A DNA stretch of 64,000 nt from Flavobacterium gelidilacus DSM 15343 (GTDB lineage: Bacteria; Bacteroidota; Bacteroidia; Flavobacteriales; Flavobacteriaceae), in contig NZ_AUGN01000004.1 in NCBI RefSeq assembly GCF_000422685.1, forward strand, positions 363,224-427,223, written 5' to 3'. Below are positions 36,070 through 46,514 of the stretch, piece by piece (positions within the stretch are counted from its first letter, which is position 1; every line of letters begins with the position of its first letter). The notes under the pieces are model-generated. The model was given only the letters and a program-made list of their open reading frames with translations, searched no databases and was not told the origin of the DNA. The position numbers and the translations under genes were made by a program.

Positions 36070-37140
36070 TTATTGTAAAAGGTTTAAAAATTCAATAGTA
36101 TCTACATTATCAGCATAATCCCAAAGCATAGGTTTTTGTGTTTGACCAAAAGCAATACTATTTTCGACTATATTGTTAGAAACGATACATTGAATTTTTT
36201 CTTCATCTAATTTTAATCTTGATTTAACTTCATCCAAATCATCATAAAATTCATAAAACACACTTGAAATAGGAGACGAGTAACTTGTATCTTCTTTTAA
36301 AGTCAAGAATTCATTGTCCAATAATTTGTATAAACTCATTAGAAAAACTGCTTTGTTGTAATCGTAATTATTAGCATATTTTTCATAGAAAATAACATCT
36401 TTATACTCGAAAATTGCTTCAAAAAAATCTTTGAAATTATATCCTTTTGGAACAAATAACTTAGAAACATTTCTACAGCCTAAACCAAAATATCTAAAAA
36501 TATCTTCCCCTAAGCTAGTCAACTCTTCTTTTGATTCATTTCCTGTTAAAATGGCAACGGAGTTTCTGTTTTTTCTAATAATATTTGGAACTTTTTTAAA
36601 ATAATAATCAAAATATCTAGATGTATTATTACTTCCAGTGGCAATTACAGCATCAAAACCCTCTAGTTTGCCTTCAACAAAAGTTATTTTTTTCTCAAAT
36701 CTTTCATCTAAAGCTATTAAGTATTTTGCTAAAAACTTAACTAAATGTTGATCGTTTGAAGATGTTTTTACTAAGACATTATTACCTGTAATTAAAACTG
36801 TAAGGAAATCATGAAAACCAACTAATGGGATATTTCCAGCTAAAATTAATCCAATATTTTTTGGATCAGTTTCTTTTAAATCATAAGCCGAAAGCCACTG
36901 GCTAAGGTTTTCTTCAGTTAAAGCTTTAGCCCAAGATTGAATGGAAAAATAGACTTGTTCTGGTGTAAACCAACCATTATGTGATTGTGATAAGTGAATC
37001 AAATCGACAAAAGCATCAAAAAAAGTATCATTATTTTTTACAGCTTCATTTTTGGTATTTTCATCTAATGTAAACTGATTTAGAAAATTTCCTAATTCAA
37101 CAAAACTATTTTTTATTTCAATTTTTGACATTTGTAACAT
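36070..37140 (-). CDS. acyl-CoA reductase (LuxC-like)
   Basis: The 356-residue protein matches the LuxC-like acyl-CoA reductase family by KNIGLILAGNIPLVGFHDFLTVLITGN, NNTSRYFDYYFKKVPNIIRKNRNSVAILTG, and FRYFGLGCRNVSKLFVPKGY, where the conserved Cys is the likely nucleophile. The family reduces acyl-CoA or activated acyl groups. It is divergent from a ferredoxin gene 138 bp away, and the two are often neighbours in Flavobacteriaceae. The physiological substrate is not known. Confidence 0.85.
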   Translation of the reverse strand: MLQMSKIEIKNSFVELGNFLNQFTLDENTKNEAVKNNDTFFDAFVDLIHLSQSHNGWFTPEQVYFSIQSWAKALTEENLSQWLSAYDLKETDPKNIGLILAGNIPLVGFHDFLTVLITGNNVLVKTSSNDQHLVKFLAKYLIALDERFEKKITFVEGKLEGFDAVIATGSNNTSRYFDYYFKKVPNIIRKNRNSVAILTGNESKEELTSLGEDIFRYFGLGCRNVSKLFVPKGYNFKDFFEAIFEYKDVIFYEKYANNYDYNKAVFLMSLYKLLDNEFLTLKEDTSYSSPISSVFYEFYDDLDEVKSRLKLDEEKIQCIVSNNIVENSIAFGQTQKPMLWDYADNVDTIEFLNLLQ

Positions 37141-37278
37141 TTGTAACTTGTTTTTAAATAGATAACATCGTAATTTTGTGCAAAAATAAGATAATTAGTT
37201 CAAAGTCTAAGATCATAATGTCTAAAGTATTTAGCTTTTGACTTACGACTTGACTTTATAACTTTTAAAGTATATAAA

Positions 37279-37629
37279 ATGGCAATTATAATAACAGACG
37301 AATGCATTAACTGTGGTGCTTGTGAACCAGAATGTCCAAACACAGCAATTTATGAAGGAGCAGATGATTGGAGATATAAAGACGGTACCAAACTTTCTGG
37401 TAAAGTAATATTACCTGATGGAACAGAAGTAGATTCAGATGTTGCTCAAACACCAATTTCTGATGATTTATACTATATTGTTCCCGGAAAATGTACAGAA
37501 TGTAAAGGTTTTCATGAAGAACCACAATGTGCAGCAGTTTGTCCGGTTGATTGTTGTGTTCCTGATGATGAGCATGTAGAAAGCGAAGAAACGCTATTAA
37601 ATAGACAAGCATTTTTGCATAATGAATAA
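37279..37629 (+). CDS. 2[4Fe-4S] ferredoxin (YfhL-like)
   Basis: The 116-residue protein has two cluster sites, [12 protein letters not shown] (about 10-21) and [18 protein letters not shown] (about 74-91), the second with the expanded spacing of YfhL/Fdx-like ferredoxins. A single electron-transfer protein in the cytoplasm; partner unknown, possibly the divergent acyl-CoA reductase. Terminator follows. Confidence 0.92.
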   Translation: MAIIITDECINCGACEPECPNTAIYEGADDWRYKDGTKLSGKVILPDGTEVDSDVAQTPISDDLYYIVPGKCTECKGFHEEPQCAAVCPVDCCVPDDEHVESEETLLNRQAFLHNE

Positions 37630-37633
37630 AAAT

Positions 37634-37670
37634 AAAAAAAATCCTGAAACTAGTTTCAGGATTTTTTTTT
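37634..37670. terminator. bidirectional terminator after ferredoxin
   Basis: AAAAAAATCCTGAAACT pairs with AGTTTCAGGATTTTTTT in a near-perfect hairpin followed by a T-run. Confidence 0.85.
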
Positions 37671-37686
37671 AATACATTTAATATTA

Positions 37687-38220
37687 TTATTTAACCATTA
37701 TATATTTATTGACAATCAAAACATCATTTTTAGGATCATAAGTTTCTAAAATTAAGTTTCCTTCTTGGTCAAAATAACCGACAGAAACTTTGTTTTTCTC
37801 AACATAAATATAATTGTTGTTTGAAGTTTTTCTTAAGATACCCAAATTTTCACCACTTGTATTTTTTAAGTTATACCCAGATTTGTTTACTGCAACTTCA
37901 TATTTTTTTCCATTTAATTCGTAGTAAGCAGAACGATCTACATCAATAGAGCGCGTTACACCATCTACACTTACTTCAGTAGTAGAAGTTACTTCTACAG
38001 GTGTTTGTTTCATTTCTTTGTTTAAGGTATTTTTAGCATCTTTTTCAAATTCAATATTTTGAATTTCTTTTGTTTCTTCCTTTTTTACAATTTTTTTCTC
38101 ACCATCCGAATCTTTAATGGTTCTAACGGTGGTTTTTTCTTCTGTTTGAACATTTTTGTTCTGAGCAAATCCGTAACTTGTACATAAGATTAAGGATAGT
38201 GTTACTATTAAATTTTTCAT
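37687..38220 (-). CDS. exported protein, unknown
   Basis: The 177-residue protein has a signal peptide (MKNLIVTLSLILCTSYGFAQ), a Lys/Glu-rich charged region (about 25-75) and a beta-rich C-terminal half (residues 90-177) with repeated strand pairs (YYELNGKKYEVAVNKSGYNL). I recognise no family. It has its own stretch between terminators. Confidence 0.65.
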   Translation of the reverse strand: MKNLIVTLSLILCTSYGFAQNKNVQTEEKTTVRTIKDSDGEKKIVKKEETKEIQNIEFEKDAKNTLNKEMKQTPVEVTSTTEVSVDGVTRSIDVDRSAYYELNGKKYEVAVNKSGYNLKNTSGENLGILRKTSNNNYIYVEKNKVSVGYFDQEGNLILETYDPKNDVLIVNKYIMVK

Positions 38221-38421
38221 AATTTTAAATTTTTAGTTAATTACTCTACAAATTTAGTTGGAATTGATTAGTTTGCGTTTTACTATTTTTTAAATTCATT
38301 ACATAATTACCACTTGGATTGTTAATTACTTGGCTAATTCTTGTTAAAAAATCTTTATTGAAAAGTCTTTGAATTCTATTAATTTAGAATAAATTTGTTG
38401 TGAATTTTAAAGTGGTGCAAA

Positions 38422-39600
38422 TTGTATAAACAAGATAAACATATCAAGAAAATTTGCCTTTTATTTTTTCTATTTTTTTCGCTGATGAGTTTTTCTCAAG
38501 CAGAAATTACTGTAATTTTAAAAGATGCAGATACAGATTTACCCATTGAAGATGCTGTAATTACTGTGCTTAGAACCAATCAAGGTTTAATAAGTAATTC
38601 TGAAGGTGTTTTTCAATTGAGTTTAACAAGACCTTCCTTAATAGAAATTTCTCATACTTCTTATAAAAAACTTCAAATTAAATCGAGTACGCTAATTCAA
38701 GATGGAACTAACATCATAACGCTCGAAAAAGAAACCGAATTACTGCAAGAAGTTATTTTAACGGATAAACATCCGCAAGATATCCTTAAAGATTTGATTA
38801 AAAATTCAATCAAGAAAATAACTGTTCCAGCTAATTTACGTGTTTTTTCAAGAGAATTTTTTAAAAGAGATAACAAGCATGTTTTTTACAATGATGGAAT
38901 AGTAAATTTTCAAATTTTAGAGGATAAAAGAACGCTAAAGACTGATATTTTAGTAGAACAAAATCGAACCATTGGTCTTGTTGACGAATTTGATAAAGAT
39001 CTATTAGGGTATAACCTAAATAACTTAATGGAAAACTATTATCAATTTAAATATTTAGATGAAGTTTTGGATTCAAAAGCTAAGAAACATTATGACTTTC
39101 AATTATTGACTTATCCTCAAAATAAAAATTATCTACTTTTAAAAATCAAACCTTATACAACAGTTGATGGTTATATGTCAGAGTACGCTATATTATATGA
39201 CAGTAAGAAAAAACTAATTTTAGAAGTCAATTCTTTTTTACCAGAAAATAGAGCTGAAAAAACTTCAAAAATATTAGATTTTAAAAACCGAAAAACATAT
39301 AAATCAAATTTCAGAACTACTTACAGAGTTGAAACTAAAGATTATTATTTAGCCAATTCAAAAGAAGAGATAGGTTTTACAACCGAAAAAAATAAAAAGG
39401 AAACGAAGTTTGAAATCAGTAATTATCTTATCATAACTGAGTTTAGGACCAATATTTTCAAATACCAAGAAACAGATATCTTTAAAGAAAAAACGTTATT
39501 AAATAAGAAAGATAGTATTCTTACTGAATATTGGGATGTTGATACAGGAGTTTTGTTAACTGAAACCGAAAAAGATATTATTAATAACTTAAGAAAGTAA
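38422..39600 (+). CDS. exported protein with carboxypeptidase-like regulatory domain
   Basis: The 392-residue frame starts at TTG (38422), the only start before the signal-like segment KKICLLFFLFFSLMSFSQ, because a TGA lies seven codons upstream. A CarboxypepD_reg-like beta-sandwich (about 28-100: LPIEDAVITVLRTNQGLISNSEGVFQLSL) is followed by a longer part (100-392) resembling TonB-linked envelope proteins of Bacteroidota, with no TonB-receptor barrel. Single gene; ychF follows. The start codon call is moderate. Confidence 0.75.
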   Translation: MYKQDKHIKKICLLFFLFFSLMSFSQAEITVILKDADTDLPIEDAVITVLRTNQGLISNSEGVFQLSLTRPSLIEISHTSYKKLQIKSSTLIQDGTNIITLEKETELLQEVILTDKHPQDILKDLIKNSIKKITVPANLRVFSREFFKRDNKHVFYNDGIVNFQILEDKRTLKTDILVEQNRTIGLVDEFDKDLLGYNLNNLMENYYQFKYLDEVLDSKAKKHYDFQLLTYPQNKNYLLLKIKPYTTVDGYMSEYAILYDSKKKLILEVNSFLPENRAEKTSKILDFKNRKTYKSNFRTTYRVETKDYYLANSKEEIGFTTEKNKKETKFEISNYLIITEFRTNIFKYQETDIFKEKTLLNKKDSILTEYWDVDTGVLLTETEKDIINNLRK

Positions 39601-39612
39601 GTTTACATTTTC

Positions 39613-39620
39613 TATATTTG
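39613..39620 (+). promoter_or_regulatory. -7 promoter box (TATATTTG) of ychF
   Basis: It matches TAnnTTTG and lies 42 bp before the ychF ATG at 39663. Confidence 0.5.
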
Positions 39621-39662
39621 CAAACTTTTAAAATCGATTACCCATAACCCATTACCTAAGAT

Positions 39663-40757
39663 ATGAAAGCAGGAATTGTAGGATTACCAAACGTAGGAAA
39701 ATCAACTTTATTCAATTGTTTATCAAACGCAAAAGCGCAAAGTGCTAACTTTCCTTTTTGTACTATTGAACCAAACATTGGAGTAGTAAACGTTCCAGAT
39801 CCAAGAATTAACAGACTAGAAGAATTGGTTAAACCAGAACGTGTGCAAATGGCAACAGTTGATATCGTAGATATTGCAGGTTTGGTTAAAGGTGCAAGTA
39901 AAGGGGAAGGTTTAGGAAATCAATTCTTAGGAAATATTAGAGAATGCAACGCTATTATTCATGTTTTACGTTGTTTTGACAATGATAATATCGTTCACGT
40001 TGAAGGAAAAGTAAATCCAGTTAGCGATAAAGAAACTATCGATATTGAGTTGCAATTAAAAGATTTAGAAACTGTTGAAAAACGTTTAGAAAAAACAAAT
40101 CGCGCAGCCAAAACTGGAAACAAAGAAGCTCAAACCGAAAAAGCTTTACTAGATAGAATTAGAGAAGCTTTGTTGCAAGCAAAATCGGCTCGTACAGTTG
40201 TACCTCAAAATGCAGATGAAGAAGCTTTAATGGAAGACTTTCAATTAATTACTTTAAAACCTGTTTTATATGTATGTAATGTAGATGAAGAATCTGCAGT
40301 AAAAGGAAACGCATACGTAGAACAAGTTAGAGAATTAGTAAAAGACGAAAATGCAGAAGTAATTATCCTTTCAGTAGGAGCAGAAGCAGATATTACAGAA
40401 TTAGAAAGTTACGAAGAACGTCAAGTGTTCTTAGAAGATATGGGATTGACTGAACCAGGTTCAGCCGTTTTAATTCGTGCAGCTTATAAATTATTAAACT
40501 TACAAACCTATTTTACAGCTGGTGTAAAAGAAGTAAGAGCTTGGACAATTGGAGTAGGAGACACTGCACCACAAGCTGCTGGAGTTATTCATACCGACTT
40601 TGAAAAAGGATTCATTCGTGCAGAAGTTATTGCCTTCGAAGATTTTTCATCGTTTGGTTCAGAAGCTAAAGTAAAAGAAGCCGGAAAATTAAGAGTAGAA
40701 GGAAAGGAATATATCGTTAAAGATGGTGATGTAATGCATTTCCGTTTTAATGTGTAA
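39663..40757 (+). CDS. ychF: redox-regulated Obg-like ATPase YchF
   Basis: YchF is an Obg-family P-loop ATPase tied to translation and redox stress. The 364-residue protein opens with AGIVGLPNVGKSTLFNCLS (Walker A), then NVPDPRINRLEEL, DIAGLVKGASKGEGLGNQFLGNIRE, and YVCNVDEES in place of the usual NKxD, the expected ATP-specific change. The C-terminal TGS domain ends in VKDGDVMHFRFNV. Length is typical. Confidence 0.97.
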   Translation: MKAGIVGLPNVGKSTLFNCLSNAKAQSANFPFCTIEPNIGVVNVPDPRINRLEELVKPERVQMATVDIVDIAGLVKGASKGEGLGNQFLGNIRECNAIIHVLRCFDNDNIVHVEGKVNPVSDKETIDIELQLKDLETVEKRLEKTNRAAKTGNKEAQTEKALLDRIREALLQAKSARTVVPQNADEEALMEDFQLITLKPVLYVCNVDEESAVKGNAYVEQVRELVKDENAEVIILSVGAEADITELESYEERQVFLEDMGLTEPGSAVLIRAAYKLLNLQTYFTAGVKEVRAWTIGVGDTAPQAAGVIHTDFEKGFIRAEVIAFEDFSSFGSEAKVKEAGKLRVEGKEYIVKDGDVMHFRFNV

Positions 40758-40791
40758 TTATAGAGAATAGAATATAGAGAATAAAAAATAG

Positions 40792-40822
40792 AAAAACCTG
40801 CGATTTTATTGCAGGTTTTTTT
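40792..40822. terminator. bidirectional terminator after ychF
   Basis: AAAAACCTGC pairs with GCAGGTTTTT around GATTTTATT with T-run after. Confidence 0.8.
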
Positions 40823-40839
40823 ATCTAAATTAAAATAGT

Positions 40840-41526
40840 TTAAATTTTAAAATGATAATTTAGTATCAGATTAAGTGAATTACGTTTTGTGTTTTTAAAG
40901 GTATATGATTCATCTATATTTATATTTTTAATTCCGTAATTGTCTCTCAATTCAATAGATAAGAAATTACTTGGGTTGAATGTATAGTTATATCCAATTC
41001 CTAAAACTAAACCATAATCTGCTTTTTTAAACTGATTATTAAAGTCTAAATCACTTTCTTTTCCATCATCAATGTTTTTAACATTGATAAGATGACCTAA
41101 ATAACCACCAGCATTTACATATAATTTTTTTTCGTAATTCAATAAGTATTTAATCGTTATGGGTATGTTTATGTATTCAAATCGAGTTTGAAATTTATTT
41201 TTTGGTGTGGAACTTGAAGCAGAGCTTTGTCCAAAAGGAATTCCAGTTATTCCACCGATTACTCCAGGACCAAAATATTCGTAATATTTTTTTACAGAAT
41301 TACGTTCATAATTAATATTTGTTGCTAATAATATTCTCTCTGTTAAATGAATATCAAATGAAGTTCCAATTAAAAAGTCCAATTGAGAATCCATGTTTTT
41401 GAAATAATCATTTCCTCTGAATTTAGAATAGGTTAATCCAGAATTTAAACCTAAATACATTTCATTTTGACTATACATTGAGGTAATGAAAAAGATTAAT
41501 GCTATTGTTATTTTTTTAAAATGCAT
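40840..41526 (-). CDS. outer-membrane beta-barrel (porin-like) protein
   Basis: The 228-residue protein has a signal peptide (KITIALIFFITSMYSQ) and paired amphipathic strands (MYLGLNSGLTYSKFRGN, RFEYINIPITIKYLL, DYGLVLGIGYNYTF) and ends in LNLILNYHFKI, a barrel-type C-terminus. This fits the small OMP_b-brl outer-membrane proteins (PorT-like in size). No specific role can be read. Single gene. Confidence 0.75.
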   Translation of the reverse strand: MHFKKITIALIFFITSMYSQNEMYLGLNSGLTYSKFRGNDYFKNMDSQLDFLIGTSFDIHLTERILLATNINYERNSVKKYYEYFGPGVIGGITGIPFGQSSASSSTPKNKFQTRFEYINIPITIKYLLNYEKKLYVNAGGYLGHLINVKNIDDGKESDLDFNNQFKKADYGLVLGIGYNYTFNPSNFLSIELRDNYGIKNINIDESYTFKNTKRNSLNLILNYHFKI

Positions 41527-41747
41527 TTTATTTTTAGTTAATATTTTGATACTTTAAATTAAAACACCTGTAAGTAATTTCGTCAAATATAAACAAATTT
41601 TAATTTCAATAATCACTTTTCTAGTTTCTTTCTTCTTTTCTCTATTTCCTCTCAAAAATTGTGAATAACATTCTTAATATCTTCTAATTCTAAACCTTTT
41701 AAATTCTCTCTATTTCCAGTATATTAGCCTAAATTCTCAAACATCTT

Positions 41748-43604
41748 ATGTCAGATCAAATTCAGTATAACGAAGACAACATACGTTCACTCGATTGGAA
41801 AGAGCATATTCGTATGCGACCAGGTATGTATATTGGAAAACTTGGTGATGGTTCGTCTCCAGATGATGGTATATATATCTTAATCAAAGAGGTTATTGAC
41901 AACTGTATCGATGAATTCGTAATGGGTGCAGGTAAGACAATAGAAGTAACCATAAAAGATAAAATGGTAACGGTTCGTGATTATGGCCGAGGAATTCCTT
42001 TAGGGAAAGTAGTTGATGTAGTTTCTAAAATGAATACGGGTGGAAAATACGATTCAAAAGCCTTCAAAAAATCGGTTGGTCTAAATGGAGTTGGTACGAA
42101 AGCCGTAAATGCTTTATCAAATTATTTTAGAGTTGAATCAGTAAGAGATAACCAACAAAAAGCAGCTGAATTTTCTGCAGGAAATCTTATCTTAGAAGAA
42201 GATGTTCAAGAATCAACTAAACGAAAAGGTACAAAAGTATCTTTCATAGCTGATGAAGCCATTTTTAAAAATTATAAGTTTCGAAATGAGTACATCATTA
42301 AGATGCTTAAAAACTACTGTTACCTTAACCGTGGTTTAGCTATTTATTTTAATGGTGAAAAATATTTTTCTGAACACGGACTAAAAGACTTGTTAGAAGA
42401 AAACATCGCTGAAGAAGATATGGTTTATCCAATCATTCATTTAGAAGGTGAAGATATCGAAATTGCAGTAACACATAGTAAATCTCAATATTCAGAAGAA
42501 TACCATTCTTTCGTAAACGGACAAAACACAACACAAGGTGGAACGCATTTAAGTTCTTTTAGAGAAGCAATTGTCAGAAGTATAAAAGAATTCTATAACA
42601 AACCATTCGAGGCTTCAGATATTCGTAAATCAATAGTTTCTGCAATAGCAGTTAAAGTTGAAGAACCTGTTTTTGAAAGTCAGACGAAAACTAAATTAGG
42701 TTCTACAGATATTGGTCCAAATGGTCCAACAGTAAGAACGTTTATAAACGATTTTATCAAAGTCAAATTTGATAATTATTTACACAAAAATCCTGAAATT
42801 GCTGATGCTTTATTGCGTAAGATTCTTCAAGCTGAAAGAGAACGTAAAGAATTATCAGGAATTCGTAAGTTAGCCAAAGACAGAGCAAAGAAGTCAAACC
42901 TTCACAATAAAAAATTACGCGATTGTAGAGTGCATTTAATGGATGCGAAAAACCCAAGAAGTTTAGAAAGTACACTTTTTATTACGGAGGGAGATTCTGC
43001 ATCGGGTTCAATTACTAAAAGTCGTGATGTAAATACTCAAGCGGTTTTTAGTTTACGTGGAAAGCCTTTGAATTCATACGGAATGTCAAAGAAAATTGTA
43101 TATGAAAATGAAGAATTCAATTTATTACAAGCTGCTTTAAATATCGAAGAATCGATGGAAGATTTGCGTTACAACAATATCGTAATAGCAACGGATGCCG
43201 ATGTCGATGGAATGCACATTAGATTGTTATTGATTACGTTCTTCTTACAATTCTTTCCAGAGTTGATTAAAGATGGACATTTATATATATTGCAAACACC
43301 TTTATTCAGAGTTCGTAATAAAAAAGAAACCATTTATTGCTATAGCGATGAAGAAAAGAAAGCAGCTATTGAAAAGTTAAAACCAAAACCAGAAATAACT
43401 CGATTTAAAGGTTTGGGAGAGATTTCGCCCGATGAGTTTAAGTTTTTTATTGGGGAAGATATTAGATTAGATCCAGTCATGTTAGATAAGGCTACATCAA
43501 TTGAAACGTTACTAGAATTTTACATGGGTAAAAATACACCAGACCGACAAGAGTTTATCATAAACAACTTGAAGGTTGAGTTAGATGTGATTGAAAAAGA
43601 GTAG
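41748..43604 (+). CDS. parE: DNA topoisomerase IV subunit B
   Basis: With ParC this type II topoisomerase decatenates chromosomes using ATP. The 618-residue protein opens with RPGMYIG (about 24-30), the GHKL ATP site [10 protein letters not shown] and [22 protein letters not shown], and the TOPRIM motif [10 protein letters not shown] with [12 protein letters not shown]. The length, shorter than GyrB, and the neighbour parC support topoisomerase IV over gyrase. The two genes are 75 bp apart. Confidence 0.93.
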   Translation: MSDQIQYNEDNIRSLDWKEHIRMRPGMYIGKLGDGSSPDDGIYILIKEVIDNCIDEFVMGAGKTIEVTIKDKMVTVRDYGRGIPLGKVVDVVSKMNTGGKYDSKAFKKSVGLNGVGTKAVNALSNYFRVESVRDNQQKAAEFSAGNLILEEDVQESTKRKGTKVSFIADEAIFKNYKFRNEYIIKMLKNYCYLNRGLAIYFNGEKYFSEHGLKDLLEENIAEEDMVYPIIHLEGEDIEIAVTHSKSQYSEEYHSFVNGQNTTQGGTHLSSFREAIVRSIKEFYNKPFEASDIRKSIVSAIAVKVEEPVFESQTKTKLGSTDIGPNGPTVRTFINDFIKVKFDNYLHKNPEIADALLRKILQAERERKELSGIRKLAKDRAKKSNLHNKKLRDCRVHLMDAKNPRSLESTLFITEGDSASGSITKSRDVNTQAVFSLRGKPLNSYGMSKKIVYENEEFNLLQAALNIEESMEDLRYNNIVIATDADVDGMHIRLLLITFFLQFFPELIKDGHLYILQTPLFRVRNKKETIYCYSDEEKKAAIEKLKPKPEITRFKGLGEISPDEFKFFIGEDIRLDPVMLDKATSIETLLEFYMGKNTPDRQEFIINNLKVELDVIEKE

Positions 43605-43652
43605 TGTTCAGTGTTCAGTTTTAAGTGAGCAGTGATTTTGAATTTAGATATT

Positions 43653-43679
43653 AGATACTGAAAATAATTCAGCATAAAA
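43653..43679 (+). repeat. palindromic leader element before parC
   Basis: AGATACTGAAAAT, then AATTCAGCATAAAA, ends directly at the parC ATG at 43680. The arms are CTGAA and TTCAG. It is nearly identical to the element at 59441-59466. Confidence 0.7.
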
Positions 43680-46367
43680 ATGAAAGACGAAGACGAAGAA
43701 AACATAAACCCAGAAGAAGAGAATCAAGAACAAGAAAACCAAGGTTTTGATGAAATACATACATCAGGACATAATTTCTATGAAAACAACGAAGATCCAG
43801 AAGAAACGATTACGAAAGTAACCGGAATGTATAAGGATTGGTTTCTAGATTATGCTTCGTATGTAATTCTAGAACGTGCTGTTCCTGCTATTGAAGATGG
43901 TTTTAAACCGGTTCAACGTAGAATTATGCACTCGATGAAAGAGTTAGATGATGGTCGTTACAATAAAGTAGCGAATATCGTTGGACACACCATGCAGTAT
44001 CATCCTCACGGAGATGCCAGTATTGGTGATGCTATGGTGCAAATCGGTCAGAAGGAATTGATTATCGATATGCAAGGTAACTGGGGAAATATCCTTACAG
44101 GTGATTCTGCTGCAGCTTCTCGTTATATTGAAGCTCGAATCTCTAAATTGGGTCACGATATCTTATTTTCTCCAAAAATTACAGAATGGGGAACTTCGTA
44201 TGATGGTCGTCGTGCTGAACCCGTAAATTTACCGGTTAAGTTCCCATTGCTTTTAGCTCAAGGTGCTGAAGGAATTGCAGTTGGACTTTCCACAAAAGTG
44301 TTACCTCATAATTTTGTAGAATTAATAGATTCGTCTATCAAAATACTAAAAGGAAAACCATTTACCTTGTATCCAGATTTTCCAACAGCTGGAATTGCAG
44401 ATGTTTCAAACTATAACGATGGTCTTCGTGGTGGAAGAGTCCGTGTTCGTGCTAAAATTTCACAATTAGATAAGCAAACTTTAGTTATTACTCAAATTCC
44501 GTTTTCTACAAATACTTCTACATTGATTGATAGTATTCTGAAAGCAAATGATAAAGGAAAAATAAAAGTTAAGAAAATTGAAGACAATACAGCTGCTGAG
44601 GTTGAAATCTTAATTCACTTAACTCCAGGAATTTCACCAGATAAAATGATTGATGCTTTATACGCTTTTACAGCATGTGAATCGTCAATTGCTCCTTTAG
44701 GATGTGTTATTGGAGATAATAAACCAATGTTTATCGGAGTTTCTGAAATGTTGAAAATTTCGACTAACAGAACAGTTCAATTGCTTAAACGCGAATTAGA
44801 AATTCAGTTAGATGAATTGGAAAATAAATGGCATTTCTCTACGTTAGAAAAAATATTCATTCGCGAAGAAATGTATATTGATTTCAAACTGTATTCTGAT
44901 AGAGAATCTTTAAATAAATATTTATATAAGAGTTTTGAGCCTTTCAAAAAAGATTTCGTTAGAGAAATTAATGATGATGATTTGCAGAAATTAACGCAAA
45001 TTCCAATGATTCGTATTACGCGTTTTGACTCTGATAAAGCTGATGATGTTATTTCGAAGTTAGAAGCCGAAATGGAACGCGTTAAACATGATTTAGATAC
45101 TATAATTGACTATACAATAGCTTTTTTCCAGATGTTGAAAGACAAGTATGGTAAAGGCAAAGAACGTCAAACCGAGTTAAGAAGTTTTGAAAATATTGAA
45201 GCTACAAAAGTGGTTTTAAGAAACACAAAACTTTACGTGAATAAAGAAGAAGGTTTCTTAGGAACAGGTTTAAAGAAAGATGAATATGTAGCGGATTGTT
45301 CTGATATTGATGATGTAATTGTGTTCTTGAGAGATGGAAGAATGGTAGTTACAAAAGTTGATGAAAAGAAATTTATTGGAAAAGACATTATTCACATTGC
45401 TATTTTTGATAAAAATGATAAGCGTACAATTTATAATGTGATTTATCGTGATGGAAAAAACGGTGCTTCGTTTGTAAAACGTTTTAATGTTTCAAGCATT
45501 ACTCGTGATAAAGAGTATCATTTATCACAAGAAAAACCAGGGTCACAAATTTTATATTTTTCAGCAAATCCAAATGGTGAAGCCGAAACAATAACGATAC
45601 TTTTACGCCAAGTAGGTAGTGTTAAAAAACTGAAATGGGATTTAGATTTTACTGATATTTTAATAAAAGGAAGAAGTTCAAAAGGAAATACAGTTACAAA
45701 ATATCCAATCAAGAAAATTGAATTAAAAGAGAAAGGAATTTCAACATTAAGACCAAGAAAAGTTTGGTTTGATGACACGGTTCAAAGATTAAACGTGGAT
45801 GGAAGAGGTGAGTTATTAGGTGAATTTAGACCCAATGATAGGTTGTTAATTATAAATCAATCAGGTAAGTTAAAAACTATTATTCCCGAATTGACAACGC
45901 ACTTTGATTCAGACATGATTGTGATGGAAAAATGGAATCCAAACAAACCAATTTCTGCTATTTATTATGATGGTGAAAAAGAACGTTATTACATAAAACG
46001 TTTCTTGGTGGAAAATGAAAATAAGGAAGAAATTTTTATTTCAGAGCACGAAAAGTCTCAATTAGAGATTGTTTCAACCGATTGGAAACCAATGGCTGAG
46101 GTAGTTTTTGCCAAAGTTAAAGGAGAACAAAAAGAAACGTTACAAGTTGATATCGAAGATTTCATAGCTTTAAAAGGAATAAAAGCTCAAGGAAATCAAT
46201 TGACTACGGATAAAGTGAAACAAATCAATTTATTAGAGCCAATTCCTTATGAAGAACCAATTCCTGAAGTTCCTGAAGAAATAGAAGTTGAAGGAGAAGA
46301 CAATGTGTCTGAGGATATAAAAACTGATTTAGAAGATGATGGTCAAATTACATTATCATTAGATTAA
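43680..46367 (+). CDS. parC: DNA topoisomerase IV subunit A
   Basis: The 895-residue protein has an acidic N-terminal extension (about 1-42), the breakage-reunion core with RAVPAIEDGFKPVQRRI, HPHGDASIGDAM, and the active-site Tyr149 in AASRYIEARIS. A coiled-coil region (about 455-500) follows, then a six-bladed C-terminal domain without a GyrA-box (QRRG-G-G), which supports ParC over GyrA. An acidic tail (EVPEEIEVEGEDNVSEDIK) ends it. It cuts and rejoins DNA with ParE encoded just upstream. Confidence 0.92.
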   Translation: MKDEDEENINPEEENQEQENQGFDEIHTSGHNFYENNEDPEETITKVTGMYKDWFLDYASYVILERAVPAIEDGFKPVQRRIMHSMKELDDGRYNKVANIVGHTMQYHPHGDASIGDAMVQIGQKELIIDMQGNWGNILTGDSAAASRYIEARISKLGHDILFSPKITEWGTSYDGRRAEPVNLPVKFPLLLAQGAEGIAVGLSTKVLPHNFVELIDSSIKILKGKPFTLYPDFPTAGIADVSNYNDGLRGGRVRVRAKISQLDKQTLVITQIPFSTNTSTLIDSILKANDKGKIKVKKIEDNTAAEVEILIHLTPGISPDKMIDALYAFTACESSIAPLGCVIGDNKPMFIGVSEMLKISTNRTVQLLKRELEIQLDELENKWHFSTLEKIFIREEMYIDFKLYSDRESLNKYLYKSFEPFKKDFVREINDDDLQKLTQIPMIRITRFDSDKADDVISKLEAEMERVKHDLDTIIDYTIAFFQMLKDKYGKGKERQTELRSFENIEATKVVLRNTKLYVNKEEGFLGTGLKKDEYVADCSDIDDVIVFLRDGRMVVTKVDEKKFIGKDIIHIAIFDKNDKRTIYNVIYRDGKNGASFVKRFNVSSITRDKEYHLSQEKPGSQILYFSANPNGEAETITILLRQVGSVKKLKWDLDFTDILIKGRSSKGNTVTKYPIKKIELKEKGISTLRPRKVWFDDTVQRLNVDGRGELLGEFRPNDRLLIINQSGKLKTIIPELTTHFDSDMIVMEKWNPNKPISAIYYDGEKERYYIKRFLVENENKEEIFISEHEKSQLEIVSTDWKPMAEVVFAKVKGEQKETLQVDIEDFIALKGIKAQGNQLTTDKVKQINLLEPIPYEEPIPEVPEEIEVEGEDNVSEDIKTDLEDDGQITLSLD

Positions 46368-46514
46368 AATAATAAACATTTCTGCTATTTAACTGTTAAT
46401 AAAACCGCTTAAAATGTTAATAACTGAAAAATAATAGCTGGTTTTATTGACTGTATTTGATAATAAAATAATTAATTTTACTGTTAATAAGTACAATTTT
46501 TAAATCTAAATATC

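Noticed and set aside
37307..37612. Minus-strand open frame of 101 codons
   Set aside because: It is the antisense shadow of the ferredoxin gene.
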